Shown in pieces: positions 51,427-60,593 of a stretch of 64,000 nucleotides of DNA (its first letter is position 1; every line of letters begins with the position of its first letter). Origin of the DNA: Oscillospiraceae bacterium (lineage in GTDB: Bacteria; Bacillota; Clostridia; Oscillospirales; Ruminococcaceae); contig JAFUWN010000016.1 of NCBI GenBank assembly GCA_017483465.1, forward strand, positions 62,001-126,000, written 5' to 3'. The notes beneath the pieces were generated by a model. It ran no database searches. It was given only the letters and a program-made list of their open reading frames with translations, and was not told where the DNA came from. Made by a program: the position numbers and the translations under genes.

Positions 51427-52692
51427 ATGAGTTTATTAATCAAGAATGTCCATGCAGTCGATCTCTGCCTGAATCAGAAAACAGATATCTTTATCCAGAA
51501 CGGCAGAATTTCCACAATCGCTCCGGATATCAGTCTCAATGCCGATCAGGTCATTGATGCGTCCGGCCTGACTGCTATGCCCGGACTTTTCGATATGCAT
51601 GTGCATTTCCGTGATCCCGGTCAGACACATAAAGAAGATATTCTGACCGGCTGTCAGGCCGCTCTTGCCGGAGGTGTCACAGGTGTTCTTTGTATGCCGA
51701 ATACCAAGCCCCCTGTCGATTCACCGGAGATTCTGCAATATATTCTCGATAAAGCGAAAAATACCGGTGTGGATGTCCGTCCGGTCGCCTGCATTACCAA
51801 AGGCATGGACGGCGGAGAATTAACAGATTTTGCCGATCTCAAAGCTCACGGAGCCGCTTGTTTATCCGATGACGGCAGACCTGTCAAAAATGCCGAACTC
51901 ATGCGGCAGGCTCTCGAAAAAGCCCGTGATGAAAATATTCTGATCGCTTCACATTGCGAAGATCTGGATATTATCAGCGGCGGTATCATGCATAGGGGCA
52001 GTATTTCCGAAGAACTCGGCGTGAAAGGCATGGACAGGGCTTCGGAAGACTATATCACTGCAAGAGAAATTATTTTAGCAAGTTCTGTCAAAGGCAGAAT
52101 TCATATCTGTCATGTGAGTACCAAAGGCAGTGTAGATATTATCCGTGAAGCCAAACGCTTAGGGGTTCAGGTCACATGTGAGACGGCTCCGCATTATTTC
52201 ATGCTGACTCATGAAAAACTGCGTTCCAGAAATGCCAATGACCGTATGAATCCTCCGCTCCGTGAGGAAGAAGACAGACTCGCCATCGAACAGGCTGTTC
52301 TTGACGGAACTATTGATTGTATCGTAACTGATCATGCTCCGCATACGCAGGAAGAAAAAGCAGATTTTACACTCGCTCCCAACGGCATTGTCGGTCTGGA
52401 AACTTCTTTAGCAGCAACTCTGACAGCGTTATATCATACCGGCAAATGCAGTCTGGAAAAAATCATCAGTCTGATGTCTGATCGCCCCAGAGCTTTATTA
52501 AATCTCGAACCTGTCAGAATTCATGAGGGTGAATCTGCCAATCTGATTCTTGTAGATTTAAATCATAAATGGACGGTCGTACCGGAAAAACTTCACAGTA
52601 AATCCTGCAATACCGCTTTCAGAAATATGGAACTGACAGGCAAAGTTATGATGACAATCACTGACGGCATGATCAGATACGAAAATAAGTAA
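51427..52692 (+). CDS. pyrC: Dihydroorotase
   Basis: A 421-residue zinc enzyme of the amidohydrolase superfamily. It closes carbamoyl-aspartate to dihydroorotate, the third step of pyrimidine synthesis. The metal site starts with DMHVHFRDPGQTHKED (His pair), the carboxylated-Lys and His ligands follow further on (ASHCEDL, HICHVSTKGS), and the catalytic Asp lies in CIVTDHAPHT. The length and motifs fit the class I (PyrC-type of Gram-positives) group. GGAAGGAG lies 12 bases before the ATG. First structural gene of the pyrimidine cluster, downstream of the attenuator. Confidence 0.95.
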   Translation: MSLLIKNVHAVDLCLNQKTDIFIQNGRISTIAPDISLNADQVIDASGLTAMPGLFDMHVHFRDPGQTHKEDILTGCQAALAGGVTGVLCMPNTKPPVDSPEILQYILDKAKNTGVDVRPVACITKGMDGGELTDFADLKAHGAACLSDDGRPVKNAELMRQALEKARDENILIASHCEDLDIISGGIMHRGSISEELGVKGMDRASEDYITAREIILASSVKGRIHICHVSTKGSVDIIREAKRLGVQVTCETAPHYFMLTHEKLRSRNANDRMNPPLREEEDRLAIEQAVLDGTIDCIVTDHAPHTQEEKADFTLAPNGIVGLETSLAATLTALYHTGKCSLEKIISLMSDRPRALLNLEPVRIHEGESANLILVDLNHKWTVVPEKLHSKSCNTAFRNMELTGKVMMTITDGMIRYENK

Positions 52693-52714
52693 TTCTGGAA
52701 AGAGGTGCTTCTTT

Positions 52715-53167
52715 ATGGAAGAACTCCGGCTGGTTATCGAACGGAAATGCCCATACTGCCGCCGTCAGGTCTATAGCGAACGTGAGACAAAAGCAATCCT
52801 GTACGGCAGTCCAATCCGGTCTTGTCAGTGCGGAAAAGACTATCTTGATATTCGTTATCATGAAATTGCACTGACCGGAATCGAAAAGGAAAGTCTGGCT
52901 ATTCGGCAGAATATTATCATTCTGATTTTCATTATCCCGATAATGCTTGTCACGGTCATGGCATTTGTTCAGAATCTCCCGAAACTGACTGCGTTTCTGT
53001 TTCTGGAACTTCTGATGATAATTGCCGCAGTCCGGGATATGATTCAGAAAAAGAACGGCGGAAACTTCCGTCAGCTCCGTGCGGAATCCGAAGCACGGCT
53101 CAGTAATCCGGATTATGTACATCGGCTTCAGGCGGCAGGTTATCGTATTCCTGACCGTATGAAATAA
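52715..53167 (+). CDS. Hypothetical zinc-ribbon membrane protein
   Basis: A 150-residue protein with a likely N-terminal zinc ribbon (CPYCRRQ and, about 26 residues on, CQCGKDY), then two hydrophobic helices (about residues 65-110) and a basic C-terminus. I do not recognise a family. It sits 22 bp after pyrC with AGAGGTG as ribosome site and 30 bp before pyrF, inside the pyrimidine cluster. Whether it has a role in the pathway is unknown. Confidence 0.65.
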   Translation: MEELRLVIERKCPYCRRQVYSERETKAILYGSPIRSCQCGKDYLDIRYHEIALTGIEKESLAIRQNIIILIFIIPIMLVTVMAFVQNLPKLTAFLFLELLMIIAAVRDMIQKKNGGNFRQLRAESEARLSNPDYVHRLQAAGYRIPDRMK

Positions 53168-53197
53168 ATCATATCAAATAAAAGGAGAGTTTGAATC

Positions 53198-54121
53198 ATG
53201 GGATTTGACAGATTAATCAAAAAAATTAAAGAAACAGGAAATCCGTCCGTAGTAGGCCTTGACCCGAAACTGGACTATGTTCCGGAATATCTGATCAAGA
53301 AATATCAGGAAGATGACGGTGCGACTCTTAAAACTGCCGCAAGAGCAATCTATGCTTTTAACAAAGCGATTATTGATGAAATTTATGATATTGTTCCGGC
53401 CATCAAGCCGCAGGCCGCTTATTACGAAATGTACGGCTCTCAGGGTATCAAGACGCTGGAAGATACGATTCGTTATGCCCAGCTGAAAGGCATGTTCGTC
53501 ATCACAGACGGCAAGAGAAATGACATCGGTGCGACTATGCAGGCTTATACAGCAGCTCATCTCGGAACGGTCAGAGTCGGTGATATGGAAATTGAACCGT
53601 TCGGCACGGATGCCCTGACCGTCAACGGCTATCTGGGTTCTGACGGCATCAATCCGCTTCTGGAAACCTGTAAAGCCCGTGACAAAGGCATTTTTGTCCT
53701 GGTCAAGACTTCCAATCCGTCCAGCGGCGAGTTACAGGATAAATTAATTGACGGCGAACCTCTCTATGCAAGAATGGGCGATCTGTGCGAACAGTGGGGA
53801 GCTGATACCATCGGAGAATTCGGCTATTCCGCAGTTGGTGCTGTAGTAGGTGCGACTTATCCGGAACAGCTCAGAGAATTAAGAAAACGTCTGCCTCATA
53901 CATTTTTCTTAGTCCCTGGTTATGGTGCTCAGGGCGGCGGTGCAGAGGGTGTCGCAGGTGCATTTGATGAAAACGGTCTCGGCAGTATTGTGAATTCTTC
54001 CAGAGCGATCATGTGTGCTTATCAGAAAGAAGGCTGTAATCCGCAGGAATTCGCAAAAGCAGCAAGACGTGAAGCAATTCGCATGAGAGATGATATCACA
54101 AAATTTGTAAAAATCAAGTAA
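53198..54121 (+). CDS. pyrF: Orotidine 5'-phosphate decarboxylase
   Basis: A 307-residue enzyme that decarboxylates OMP to UMP, the last step of the pathway. The size and the segments VVGLDPKLDYVPEYLI, VPAIKPQAAYYEMYG and the active-site DGKRNDIGATMQAYT (Asp-Lys-Asp array) belong to the longer type 2 subgroup. The phosphate-binding end is VPGYGAQGGGAEG. AAAGGAGAG precedes the ATG. It is 30 bp after the zinc-ribbon gene, and an unusual hairpin separates it from carA. Confidence 0.95.
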   Translation: MGFDRLIKKIKETGNPSVVGLDPKLDYVPEYLIKKYQEDDGATLKTAARAIYAFNKAIIDEIYDIVPAIKPQAAYYEMYGSQGIKTLEDTIRYAQLKGMFVITDGKRNDIGATMQAYTAAHLGTVRVGDMEIEPFGTDALTVNGYLGSDGINPLLETCKARDKGIFVLVKTSNPSSGELQDKLIDGEPLYARMGDLCEQWGADTIGEFGYSAVGAVVGATYPEQLRELRKRLPHTFFLVPGYGAQGGGAEGVAGAFDENGLGSIVNSSRAIMCAYQKEGCNPQEFAKAARREAIRMRDDITKFVKIK

Positions 54122-54134
54122 TCAAAATAAAAAT

Positions 54135-54175
54135 CCGGTGCAGAGAGCCGAAGCTTTTCGGCCTCTCTGAACCGG
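54135..54175 (+). other. Large hairpin between pyrF and carA
   Basis: Nested stems CCGGT/ACCGG, AGAGAG/CTCTCT and CCGAA/TTCGG with a four-base loop. The T-run (ATTTTTTATC) begins 15 bases later rather than directly after it. It may lower read-through into carA or act as a processing site. Confidence 0.6.
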
Positions 54176-54210
54176 CTGTTGATAGATTTTTTATCGAAAG
54201 GGTGTAGTAT

Positions 54211-55332
54211 ATGGCATTGATCAAACACGCAGAACCGGCCTGGCTTGTCCTTGCGGACGGTCAGATTTTTAAGGGGAACAGTTTCGGTGAAACAGGCACT
54301 GTGATCGGAGAAGTTGTTTTTACAACCAGCATGACCGGCTATCAGGAAACTCTTACCGACCCCAGCTATTACGGACAGATTGTCACTCAGACATTTCCGC
54401 TGATCGGTAATTATGGAGTCAATTCGCAGGATTTTGAATCTGATAAATCTTATGTCAGCGGTTATATCGTTCGGGAATGGTGCAATATGCCGTCAAATTT
54501 CCGCTGTGAGGATGATATCAATCAATTTCTGAAATCTCAGCATATTATCGGCTTATATAACATTGATACAAGACGGCTCACCAGAACACTCCGTGAAGCC
54601 GGTGTCATGAACGGAGCAATCACAACAGAAAATCCGGAACAGAATCTCTCTTCTCTGCTGGAGAAAATCAAAGCTTATTCCGTGACAAATGCTGTAGAAT
54701 CCGTGACCAATCCAGAGTCAAAAACTTATACTCCCGAATGTCCGGCTAAGTACAGAGTTGCTTTATTTGATTTCGGTTATAAAAGAAATATCCGTCAGGA
54801 ACTTGTCAAACGAAACTGTGAAGTCATTGTTGTACCTGCTGATACCACAGCGGAACAGCTCACAGCTCTGCATCCTGACGGAATTATGCTGTCCAACGGC
54901 CCCGGAGATCCGGCCGAAAATATTCAGATTATCGAAAATCTGAAAGAAATCGCAAAATTAAATATCCCGATTTTTGGAATTTGTTTAGGACATCAGCTGA
55001 TGGCTCTGTCTCAGGGAGCTAAGACCGAAAAACTCAAATACGGTCACAGAGGAGCGAATCAGCCTGTGATTGATCTGGCTTCCGGAAAAACTTATGTCAC
55101 AAGTCAGAATCATGGCTATGCTGTCGTAGGTGAAAGCCTGAATCCGGAAATCGGTGAAGTTTCTCATATCAATGCGAATGACAAGACCTGTGAGGGTGTC
55201 AGATACAAGACATGCAGTGCCTTTACTGTCCAGTTCCATCCGGAAGCTCACGGAGGCCCCCTTGATACGGCATATCTGTTTGATGAATTTATTTCCAACA
55301 TGCAGAAAGGAGCAGAATCATCATGCCATTAA
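54211..55332 (+). CDS. carA: Carbamoyl-phosphate synthase small (glutaminase) subunit
   Basis: A 373-residue glutaminase that feeds ammonia to CarB for carbamoyl phosphate, used for pyrimidines and arginine. The N-terminal domain has GEVVFTTSMTGYQETLTDPS and the C-terminal class I glutamine amidotransferase has GICLGHQLMALSQGAKT (nucleophile Cys) and the His/Glu pair in QFHPEAHGGP. The length is normal. GAAAGGG precedes the ATG. The stop overlaps the carB start by ten bases, which is common for this pair. Confidence 0.96.
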   Translation: MALIKHAEPAWLVLADGQIFKGNSFGETGTVIGEVVFTTSMTGYQETLTDPSYYGQIVTQTFPLIGNYGVNSQDFESDKSYVSGYIVREWCNMPSNFRCEDDINQFLKSQHIIGLYNIDTRRLTRTLREAGVMNGAITTENPEQNLSSLLEKIKAYSVTNAVESVTNPESKTYTPECPAKYRVALFDFGYKRNIRQELVKRNCEVIVVPADTTAEQLTALHPDGIMLSNGPGDPAENIQIIENLKEIAKLNIPIFGICLGHQLMALSQGAKTEKLKYGHRGANQPVIDLASGKTYVTSQNHGYAVVGESLNPEIGEVSHINANDKTCEGVRYKTCSAFTVQFHPEAHGGPLDTAYLFDEFISNMQKGAESSCH

Positions 55333-58300
55333 GAAAAGATATTAAGAAAGTATTAGTGATCGGTTCAGGGCCTATTATTATCGGACAGGCCGCCGAATTT
55401 GACTATGCAGGTGCTCAGGCCTGCCGTGCTCTGAAACAGGAGGGGCTTGAAGTTGTTCTGATCAATTCCAATCCGGCAACGATCATGACAGATAAGGCGA
55501 TGGCTGATAAAATCTATATCGAACCCCTGACTCTGGATGTTGTCAAGAGAGTCATTGAAATCGAAAAGCCGGACAGTGTACTTTCTACGCTCGGCGGACA
55601 GACCGGATTAACACTCTCCATGCAGCTGGCCGAAGAGGGATTTTTAAAATCTCATCATGTCAAATTACTGGGTGCGAATCCGGAGACGATTCATAAAGCC
55701 GAAGATCGTCAGGCTTTCAAAGATACTATGGAGAAAATCGGAGAGCCCTGCATTCCGTCCAAAGTTGTCGAAACCGTCGAAGATGCTGTGGATTTTGCAA
55801 AAGAAATTCATTATCCCGTGATTGTCCGTCCGGCATTCACACTCGGCGGAACGGGCGGCGGTATCGCTGATAATGAAGAACAGCTCCGTGATATTGCCAC
55901 AAACGGCCTCAGATTATCCCCGATTACACAAGTCCTGATTGAAAAATGCATCAGCGGCTGGAAAGAAATCGAATTTGAAGTCATCAGAGACAGAAAAGGC
56001 AATGTCATCACTGTCTGCTCTATGGAGAATTTCGATCCTGTCGGTGTGCATACCGGTGACAGTATTGTTATCGCTCCGGCTGTGACACTCTCTGACCGGG
56101 AATATCAAATGCTGAGAACGGCTTCTCTGAATATTATCTCCGAACTCAAAGTAGAGGGCGGCTGTAACTGTCAGTTTGCTCTGCATCCGGAATCCATGCA
56201 GTATGCTGTGATTGAAGTCAATCCGAGAGTTTCCCGTTCTTCTGCACTGGCTTCCAAAGCAACGGGCTATCCGATTGCCAAAGCTGCGACTAAGATCGCA
56301 GTCGGCTATACACTTGATGAAATTATCAATCAGGTGACAGGCAAGACTTATGCATGTTTTGAACCTGCTCTTGATTATGTTGTCATCAAATTTCCGAAAT
56401 GGGCTTTTGATAAATTCGTCTATGCAAAAAGAACACTCGGCACACAGATGAAAGCTACCGGGGAAGTGATGGCGATCGGAACCAGTTTTGAACAGGCGAT
56501 GATGAAAGCCGTCCGCTCAACAGAACTCGGCGTGGATTCTATGAATATGAAAAAATATGAAACTATGCCTGTCAATGAATTACTGGATTTATTAAAATCC
56601 GGTGTCGAAGATGAACGCTCTTTTCAGGTGTTCGCTGCTCTGAAACAAGGTGTTTCCATTCAGGAAATTCATGAGATTACTCTCATTGATGAATGGTTTC
56701 TGGAAAAACTGCATAATCTTGTCGAACTCGAAGCATGGCTCGCTGAGGGTGAACTTACAGAAGAAAAATATCTTATGGCAAAACAGTACGGCTATCTTGA
56801 TAAGACAATCGAAAGAATGTCCGGTCAGAGCTGTCCGGTTCACAAGCATTCTGTTTTCAAGATGGTTGATACCTGTGCCGGAGAGTTCAAAGCCGAAACC
56901 CCCTATTTCTATTCGACTTATGATGACGAAAACGAAGCCGAACAGTTTATCGAACGTACCAATACAGGCAAGAAAAAAGTCATTGTTTTCGGTTCGGGGC
57001 CGATCAGAATCGGTCAGGGTATCGAATTTGATTACTGCTCTGTACACTGTGTCTGGACTCTGAAAGAATTAGGCTATGAAGCAGTCATCTGCAATAACAA
57101 TCCGGAAACTGTTTCGACTGATTTCGATACCGGCGACAGACTCTATTTCGACCCTCTGACTCCCGAAGATGTTGATAATATCATTGAAACCGAAAAGCCT
57201 TACGGAGTCGTTGTCCAGTTCGGCGGTCAGACGGCGATCAAATTAACCCGTCATTTAGCTGATAAGGGTGTCAATATCTTAGGTACTTCCGCTGATGATA
57301 TTGATGCCGCTGAAGACCGTGAACGCTTTGATGAACTTCTCGAACAGTGCGGAATCCCCCGTCCGGAAGGCTTCACTGTCATGACAACAAAAGAAGCCGT
57401 CAAAGTCGCTGATCAGCTCGGCTATCCGGTTCTGTTAAGACCCTCTTATGTGCTCGGCGGTCAGAATATGATTATTGCCCATTCTGAACAGGATGTGATT
57501 GAATATATGGGCATTATCACTTCTCATATGATTGAAAATCCTGTTCTGATTGATAAATATATGATGGGTACCGAAGTTGAAGTCGATGCTATCTGTGACG
57601 GTACAGATTTCTTAATCCCCGGTATTATGGAACATGTCGAGCGTGCCGGTGTTCACTCCGGTGACTCTATCTCGATCTATCCGGCACAGAATTTATCTAA
57701 AAAAATTACAGATACTATCATAGAATATACTAAGCGATTAGCTCTTGCCCTGCATGTTTCCGGTCTGGTAAATATCCAGTATGTTGTCTACCGTGGAGAA
57801 GTCTATGTGATTGAAGTCAATCCCCGTTCTTCCAGAACTGTGCCTTATATCAGCAAAGTCACCGGAATCCCGATGGTCGATATTGCGACAAAAATCATGT
57901 TCGGAGCGACTCTGAAAGAACTCGGCTATGAAACAGGCCTGCATCCTGCCGGAGATTATGTCGCTGTAAAAGTTCCTGTTTTCAGCTTTGAAAAATTACA
58001 GGATGTCGATACTATGTTAGGCCCTGAAATGAAATCCACAGGCGAATGCTTAGGCATCGGCAGAAATTTTGAAGATGCCCTATTAAAAGGCCTGGTTGCC
58101 GCCGGTTATGATCTCAAGAAAGAGGGCGGTGTGCTGATTTCCGTCCGTGACAGCGAGAAAAAAGAAATGATCCGGATCGCTGAAAAATTCTCCCGTATGG
58201 GATTTGAACTCTATGCTACCAGCGGCACAGCAAGCTATCTGAACAGAAATATGATCGCTACGAATACAGTCAGAAAAATTTCCGAAGGCTCACCGAATAC

Positions 58301-58517
58301 AATTGATCTGCTCGAATCCGGAAAGATTCATTATATGATTTCGACTTCGGCAAAAGGCCGTATGCCTGCCCGTGACAGCGTAAAAATGAGAAGAAAATCT
58401 GTTGAGCGTTCCATCTGCTCGCTGACGGCTGTCGATACGGCCAATGCACTTGCAAATGTGCTCTTGTCCGGCAGAACCATGAATGATGTCGAATTGATTG
58501 ATATTACAAAAATCTGA
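55323..58517 (+). CDS. carB: Carbamoyl-phosphate synthase large subunit
   Basis: A 1,064-residue synthetase made of two related ATP-grasp halves. The first half (about 1-400) makes carboxyphosphate (KVLVIGSGPIIIGQAAEFDY, FTLGGTGGGIADNEEQL, VIEVNPRVSRSSALASKATG). A spacer follows, and the second half (about 550-930) phosphorylates carbamate (KVIVFGSGPIRIGQGIEFDY, VLGGQNMIIAHSEQD, VIEVNPRSSRTVPYISKVTG). The C-terminal domain (about 935-1064) is the allosteric MGS-like region. All key parts are intact. It overlaps carA and is followed one base later by a small gene. Confidence 0.97.
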   Translation: MPLRKDIKKVLVIGSGPIIIGQAAEFDYAGAQACRALKQEGLEVVLINSNPATIMTDKAMADKIYIEPLTLDVVKRVIEIEKPDSVLSTLGGQTGLTLSMQLAEEGFLKSHHVKLLGANPETIHKAEDRQAFKDTMEKIGEPCIPSKVVETVEDAVDFAKEIHYPVIVRPAFTLGGTGGGIADNEEQLRDIATNGLRLSPITQVLIEKCISGWKEIEFEVIRDRKGNVITVCSMENFDPVGVHTGDSIVIAPAVTLSDREYQMLRTASLNIISELKVEGGCNCQFALHPESMQYAVIEVNPRVSRSSALASKATGYPIAKAATKIAVGYTLDEIINQVTGKTYACFEPALDYVVIKFPKWAFDKFVYAKRTLGTQMKATGEVMAIGTSFEQAMMKAVRSTELGVDSMNMKKYETMPVNELLDLLKSGVEDERSFQVFAALKQGVSIQEIHEITLIDEWFLEKLHNLVELEAWLAEGELTEEKYLMAKQYGYLDKTIERMSGQSCPVHKHSVFKMVDTCAGEFKAETPYFYSTYDDENEAEQFIERTNTGKKKVIVFGSGPIRIGQGIEFDYCSVHCVWTLKELGYEAVICNNNPETVSTDFDTGDRLYFDPLTPEDVDNIIETEKPYGVVVQFGGQTAIKLTRHLADKGVNILGTSADDIDAAEDRERFDELLEQCGIPRPEGFTVMTTKEAVKVADQLGYPVLLRPSYVLGGQNMIIAHSEQDVIEYMGIITSHMIENPVLIDKYMMGTEVEVDAICDGTDFLIPGIMEHVERAGVHSGDSISIYPAQNLSKKITDTIIEYTKRLALALHVSGLVNIQYVVYRGEVYVIEVNPRSSRTVPYISKVTGIPMVDIATKIMFGATLKELGYETGLHPAGDYVAVKVPVFSFEKLQDVDTMLGPEMKSTGECLGIGRNFEDALLKGLVAAGYDLKKEGGVLISVRDSEKKEMIRIAEKFSRMGFELYATSGTASYLNRNMIATNTVRKISEGSPNTIDLLESGKIHYMISTSAKGRMPARDSVKMRRKSVERSICSLTAVDTANALANVLLSGRTMNDVELIDITKI

Positions 58518-58518
58518 T

Positions 58519-58758
58519 ATGATAGTATATTTATTATGGCATGTACATGAAATCACAGACGATTTTGGTACACATGAGGACGAAAAATTAATCGGCATTT
58601 TTTCTTCTGAACAGAAAGCAAACGAAACAATTCAACATTTCAAGAATCTGGAAGGGTTCAGAGACTGCCCGTCAGATTGTTTTATCATAGATGAATATGA
58701 AGTGGATAAGCCTGACTGGACAGAAGGCTTTATTACTGTTCACTGGAATGAATCATAA
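58519..58758 (+). CDS. Small hypothetical protein, DUF7336-like
   Basis: A 79-residue acidic protein (MIVYLLWHVHEITDDFGTHE, then FRDCPSDCFIIDEYEVD and a final W). I recall the YLLWH-start and DEYEVD-end pattern from a family of small uncharacterised proteins (DUF7336), but this is not certain. It begins one base after the carB stop with no strong ribosome site, so it probably relies on coupling. The longer open frame starts inside carB and is not used. A hairpin follows. Function unknown. Confidence 0.6.
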   Translation: MIVYLLWHVHEITDDFGTHEDEKLIGIFSSEQKANETIQHFKNLEGFRDCPSDCFIIDEYEVDKPDWTEGFITVHWNES

Positions 58759-58767
58759 TTACTGCAG

Positions 58768-58791
58768 CCCCTTGTTTTAAAAAACAGGGGG
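58768..58791 (+). terminator. Probable terminator after the small gene
   Basis: Stem CCCC-TGTT/AACA-GGGG followed by a weak T-rich stretch. It separates the first pyrimidine unit from pyrK, which has its own promoter. Confidence 0.6.
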
Positions 58792-58835
58792 TTATGCATT
58801 TTGTATAAAAACCGCTTTTTTTACAAATCCGCTTA

Positions 58836-58864
58836 TTGACAAATTGACAAATCTATGATAAAAT
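58836..58864 (+). promoter_or_regulatory. Promoter of the pyrK-pyrD operon
   Basis: TTGACA (58836-58841), 17 bp, TAAAAT (58859-58864). A second TTGACA at 58844 is out of register. Confidence 0.7.
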
Positions 58865-58907
58865 AAAAATATATATTTTAAATCACATGATTGTGAGGTT
58901 TTTCATT

Positions 58908-59678
58908 ATGAAATATTTGCAGGGAGAATATCCCATCATTCACAAACAGGCACTGGCAAAGGATGTCTATAGTTTTGTCATTCTATGTCCGGAAATTGCA
59001 CAGCTTGCCTGTCCCGGACAGTTTGTCCATATTCTTCCGAAAGGCTTCGGCCTCAGAAGACCGATTTCTATTGCCGGAATTGATAAACAGGCCGGAACGC
59101 TCCGGATTGTATTTATCATCAAACGCCAGGGAACCCAGACAATTGCCGGTCTGAATCAGGGCGATTATCTTGATATGATCGGCCCGTTAGGGCATGGCTT
59201 CACGCTTCTGCCAGAGGCACAGCATGTTATTTTAGTCGGCGGCGGAATCGGTGTGCCGCCTATGCTTCCGCTTGCGGCATATTACGGTGAAAAAGCAACT
59301 GCTGTCAGCGGCTTCCGGACGTTTCAGCAGGTGATTTTACAGGAAGATTTAGAAACCTGCAAAGCAAGAACCATCTGCTGTACAGAGGACGGCTCTGCCG
59401 GAGCAGTCAAGGGCTTTGTCACGACTCCGCTCGAACAGCTTCTGAGCGAGGGGGCTGATGCCGTTTTTGCCTGCGGTCCGATTCCAATGCTCAAGGCCGT
59501 TGCAGAAGTCTGCATGAGAAATCAGACATATTGTGAAGTTTCTCTTGAAGAACGCATGGCCTGCGGTGTCGGAGCCTGTCTGGGCTGTGCATGTAAAATC
59601 AAGAAAGATCATCAGGAAGAGTTTTTGCATGTCTGCAAGAACGGCCCTGTATTCAAAGCTGAGGAGGTGTGCTGGTAA
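58908..59678 (+). CDS. pyrK: Dihydroorotate dehydrogenase electron-transfer subunit
   Basis: A 256-residue flavin and iron-sulphur protein that passes electrons from PyrD to NAD+. The FAD domain has GLRRPISIAG and the NAD-binding part has VILVGGGIGVPPMLPLA. The C-terminal [2Fe-2S] site is CGVGACLGCACKIKKD with a later Cys (HVCKNGPVF). The start at 58908 has GAGG upstream; seven in-frame codons before it are not needed. It overlaps pyrD by one base (TAATG). Having pyrK marks the NAD-linked class 1B dehydrogenase. Confidence 0.95.
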   Translation: MKYLQGEYPIIHKQALAKDVYSFVILCPEIAQLACPGQFVHILPKGFGLRRPISIAGIDKQAGTLRIVFIIKRQGTQTIAGLNQGDYLDMIGPLGHGFTLLPEAQHVILVGGGIGVPPMLPLAAYYGEKATAVSGFRTFQQVILQEDLETCKARTICCTEDGSAGAVKGFVTTPLEQLLSEGADAVFACGPIPMLKAVAEVCMRNQTYCEVSLEERMACGVGACLGCACKIKKDHQEEFLHVCKNGPVFKAEEVCW

Positions 59679-60589
59679 TGGCTGATTTATCTGTAAATAT
59701 CTGCGGTATTGATTTCAAGAATCCGATCATTCCGGCATCCGGTGTATTCGGTTACGGCCGGGAATATGAAGAATTTTATAGCTTATCTGAACTCGGCGGC
59801 ATTGCGACCAAAGGTACAACCAGAACCAAACGAACCGGAAATTCAGCACCCAGAATCGCTGAAACTCCGGCAGGTATGCTCAATTCTGTCGGACTCCAGA
59901 ACCCCGGTATTGATTATTTTATTCAGCATGAACTGCCGAATCTGATGACAAAAAATACTGTGATTCTCGCTAATATTGCCGGTTCCACTCCCGAAGAATG
60001 TGCAGAAGTCGCCCGGAAATTAGATGCTACTGATGTGCATATGATCGAATTGAATATCTCCTGTCCGAATGTCAAGCAGGGCGGTGCAGCGTTTGGAACT
60101 TCCTGTCAGATGGCTGAACAGGTCACAGCTGCTGTCAGAAAGGCAGCTAAAAAGCCTCTGATCGTCAAGTTATCCCCGAATGTTACCAGTATTACAGAGA
60201 TTGCAAAATCTGTCGAAGCCGCCGGAGCAGATGCCGTTTCTCTGATTAATACGCTCTTAGGCATGAGAATTGATATTCATACCAGAAGACCGGTATTAAG
60301 AAATAATGTCGGCGGTCTGTCCGGTGCAGGTATTTTCCCTGTCGCCGTCCGGATGGTATGGCAGACTGCAAATGCTGTTAACATTCCGGTGATCGGCATG
60401 GGCGGTGTGACTTCCGGAGAAGATGCCATTGAACTTATGATGGCCGGAGCTTCTGCCGTACAAGTCGGTATGGCTGTTTTTACAGATCCTTATGCTCCTG
60501 TTAAAATCATCAGACAGATGAATGATTTTCTGGATGAAAATAAAATCAGCTCTGTGCGTGAGATCATCGGCACAGTCCAGCCGTGGTGA
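59678..60589 (+). CDS. pyrD: Dihydroorotate dehydrogenase, class 1B catalytic subunit
   Basis: A 303-residue FMN enzyme that oxidises dihydroorotate to orotate, fourth step of the pathway. Motifs: NPIIPASGVFGYG at the FMN site, LNISCPNVKQGG with the active-site Cys loop characteristic of class 1B, LIVKLSPNVTS and GMGGVTSGEDAIELMMAGAS for phosphate. The start at 59678 is chosen because GAGGAGG is ten bases upstream and it overlaps the pyrK stop as TAATG; an ATG nine bases earlier is less likely. ruvX follows four bases later. Confidence 0.96.
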   Translation: MADLSVNICGIDFKNPIIPASGVFGYGREYEEFYSLSELGGIATKGTTRTKRTGNSAPRIAETPAGMLNSVGLQNPGIDYFIQHELPNLMTKNTVILANIAGSTPEECAEVARKLDATDVHMIELNISCPNVKQGGAAFGTSCQMAEQVTAAVRKAAKKPLIVKLSPNVTSITEIAKSVEAAGADAVSLINTLLGMRIDIHTRRPVLRNNVGGLSGAGIFPVAVRMVWQTANAVNIPVIGMGGVTSGEDAIELMMAGASAVQVGMAVFTDPYAPVKIIRQMNDFLDENKISSVREIIGTVQPW

Positions 60590-60593
60590 TGTC

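Noticed and set aside
51333..51557. Possible leader peptide ahead of pyrC
   Set aside because: It runs past the pyrC start in another frame and lacks a ribosome site. A translated attenuator remains possible but is not supported.
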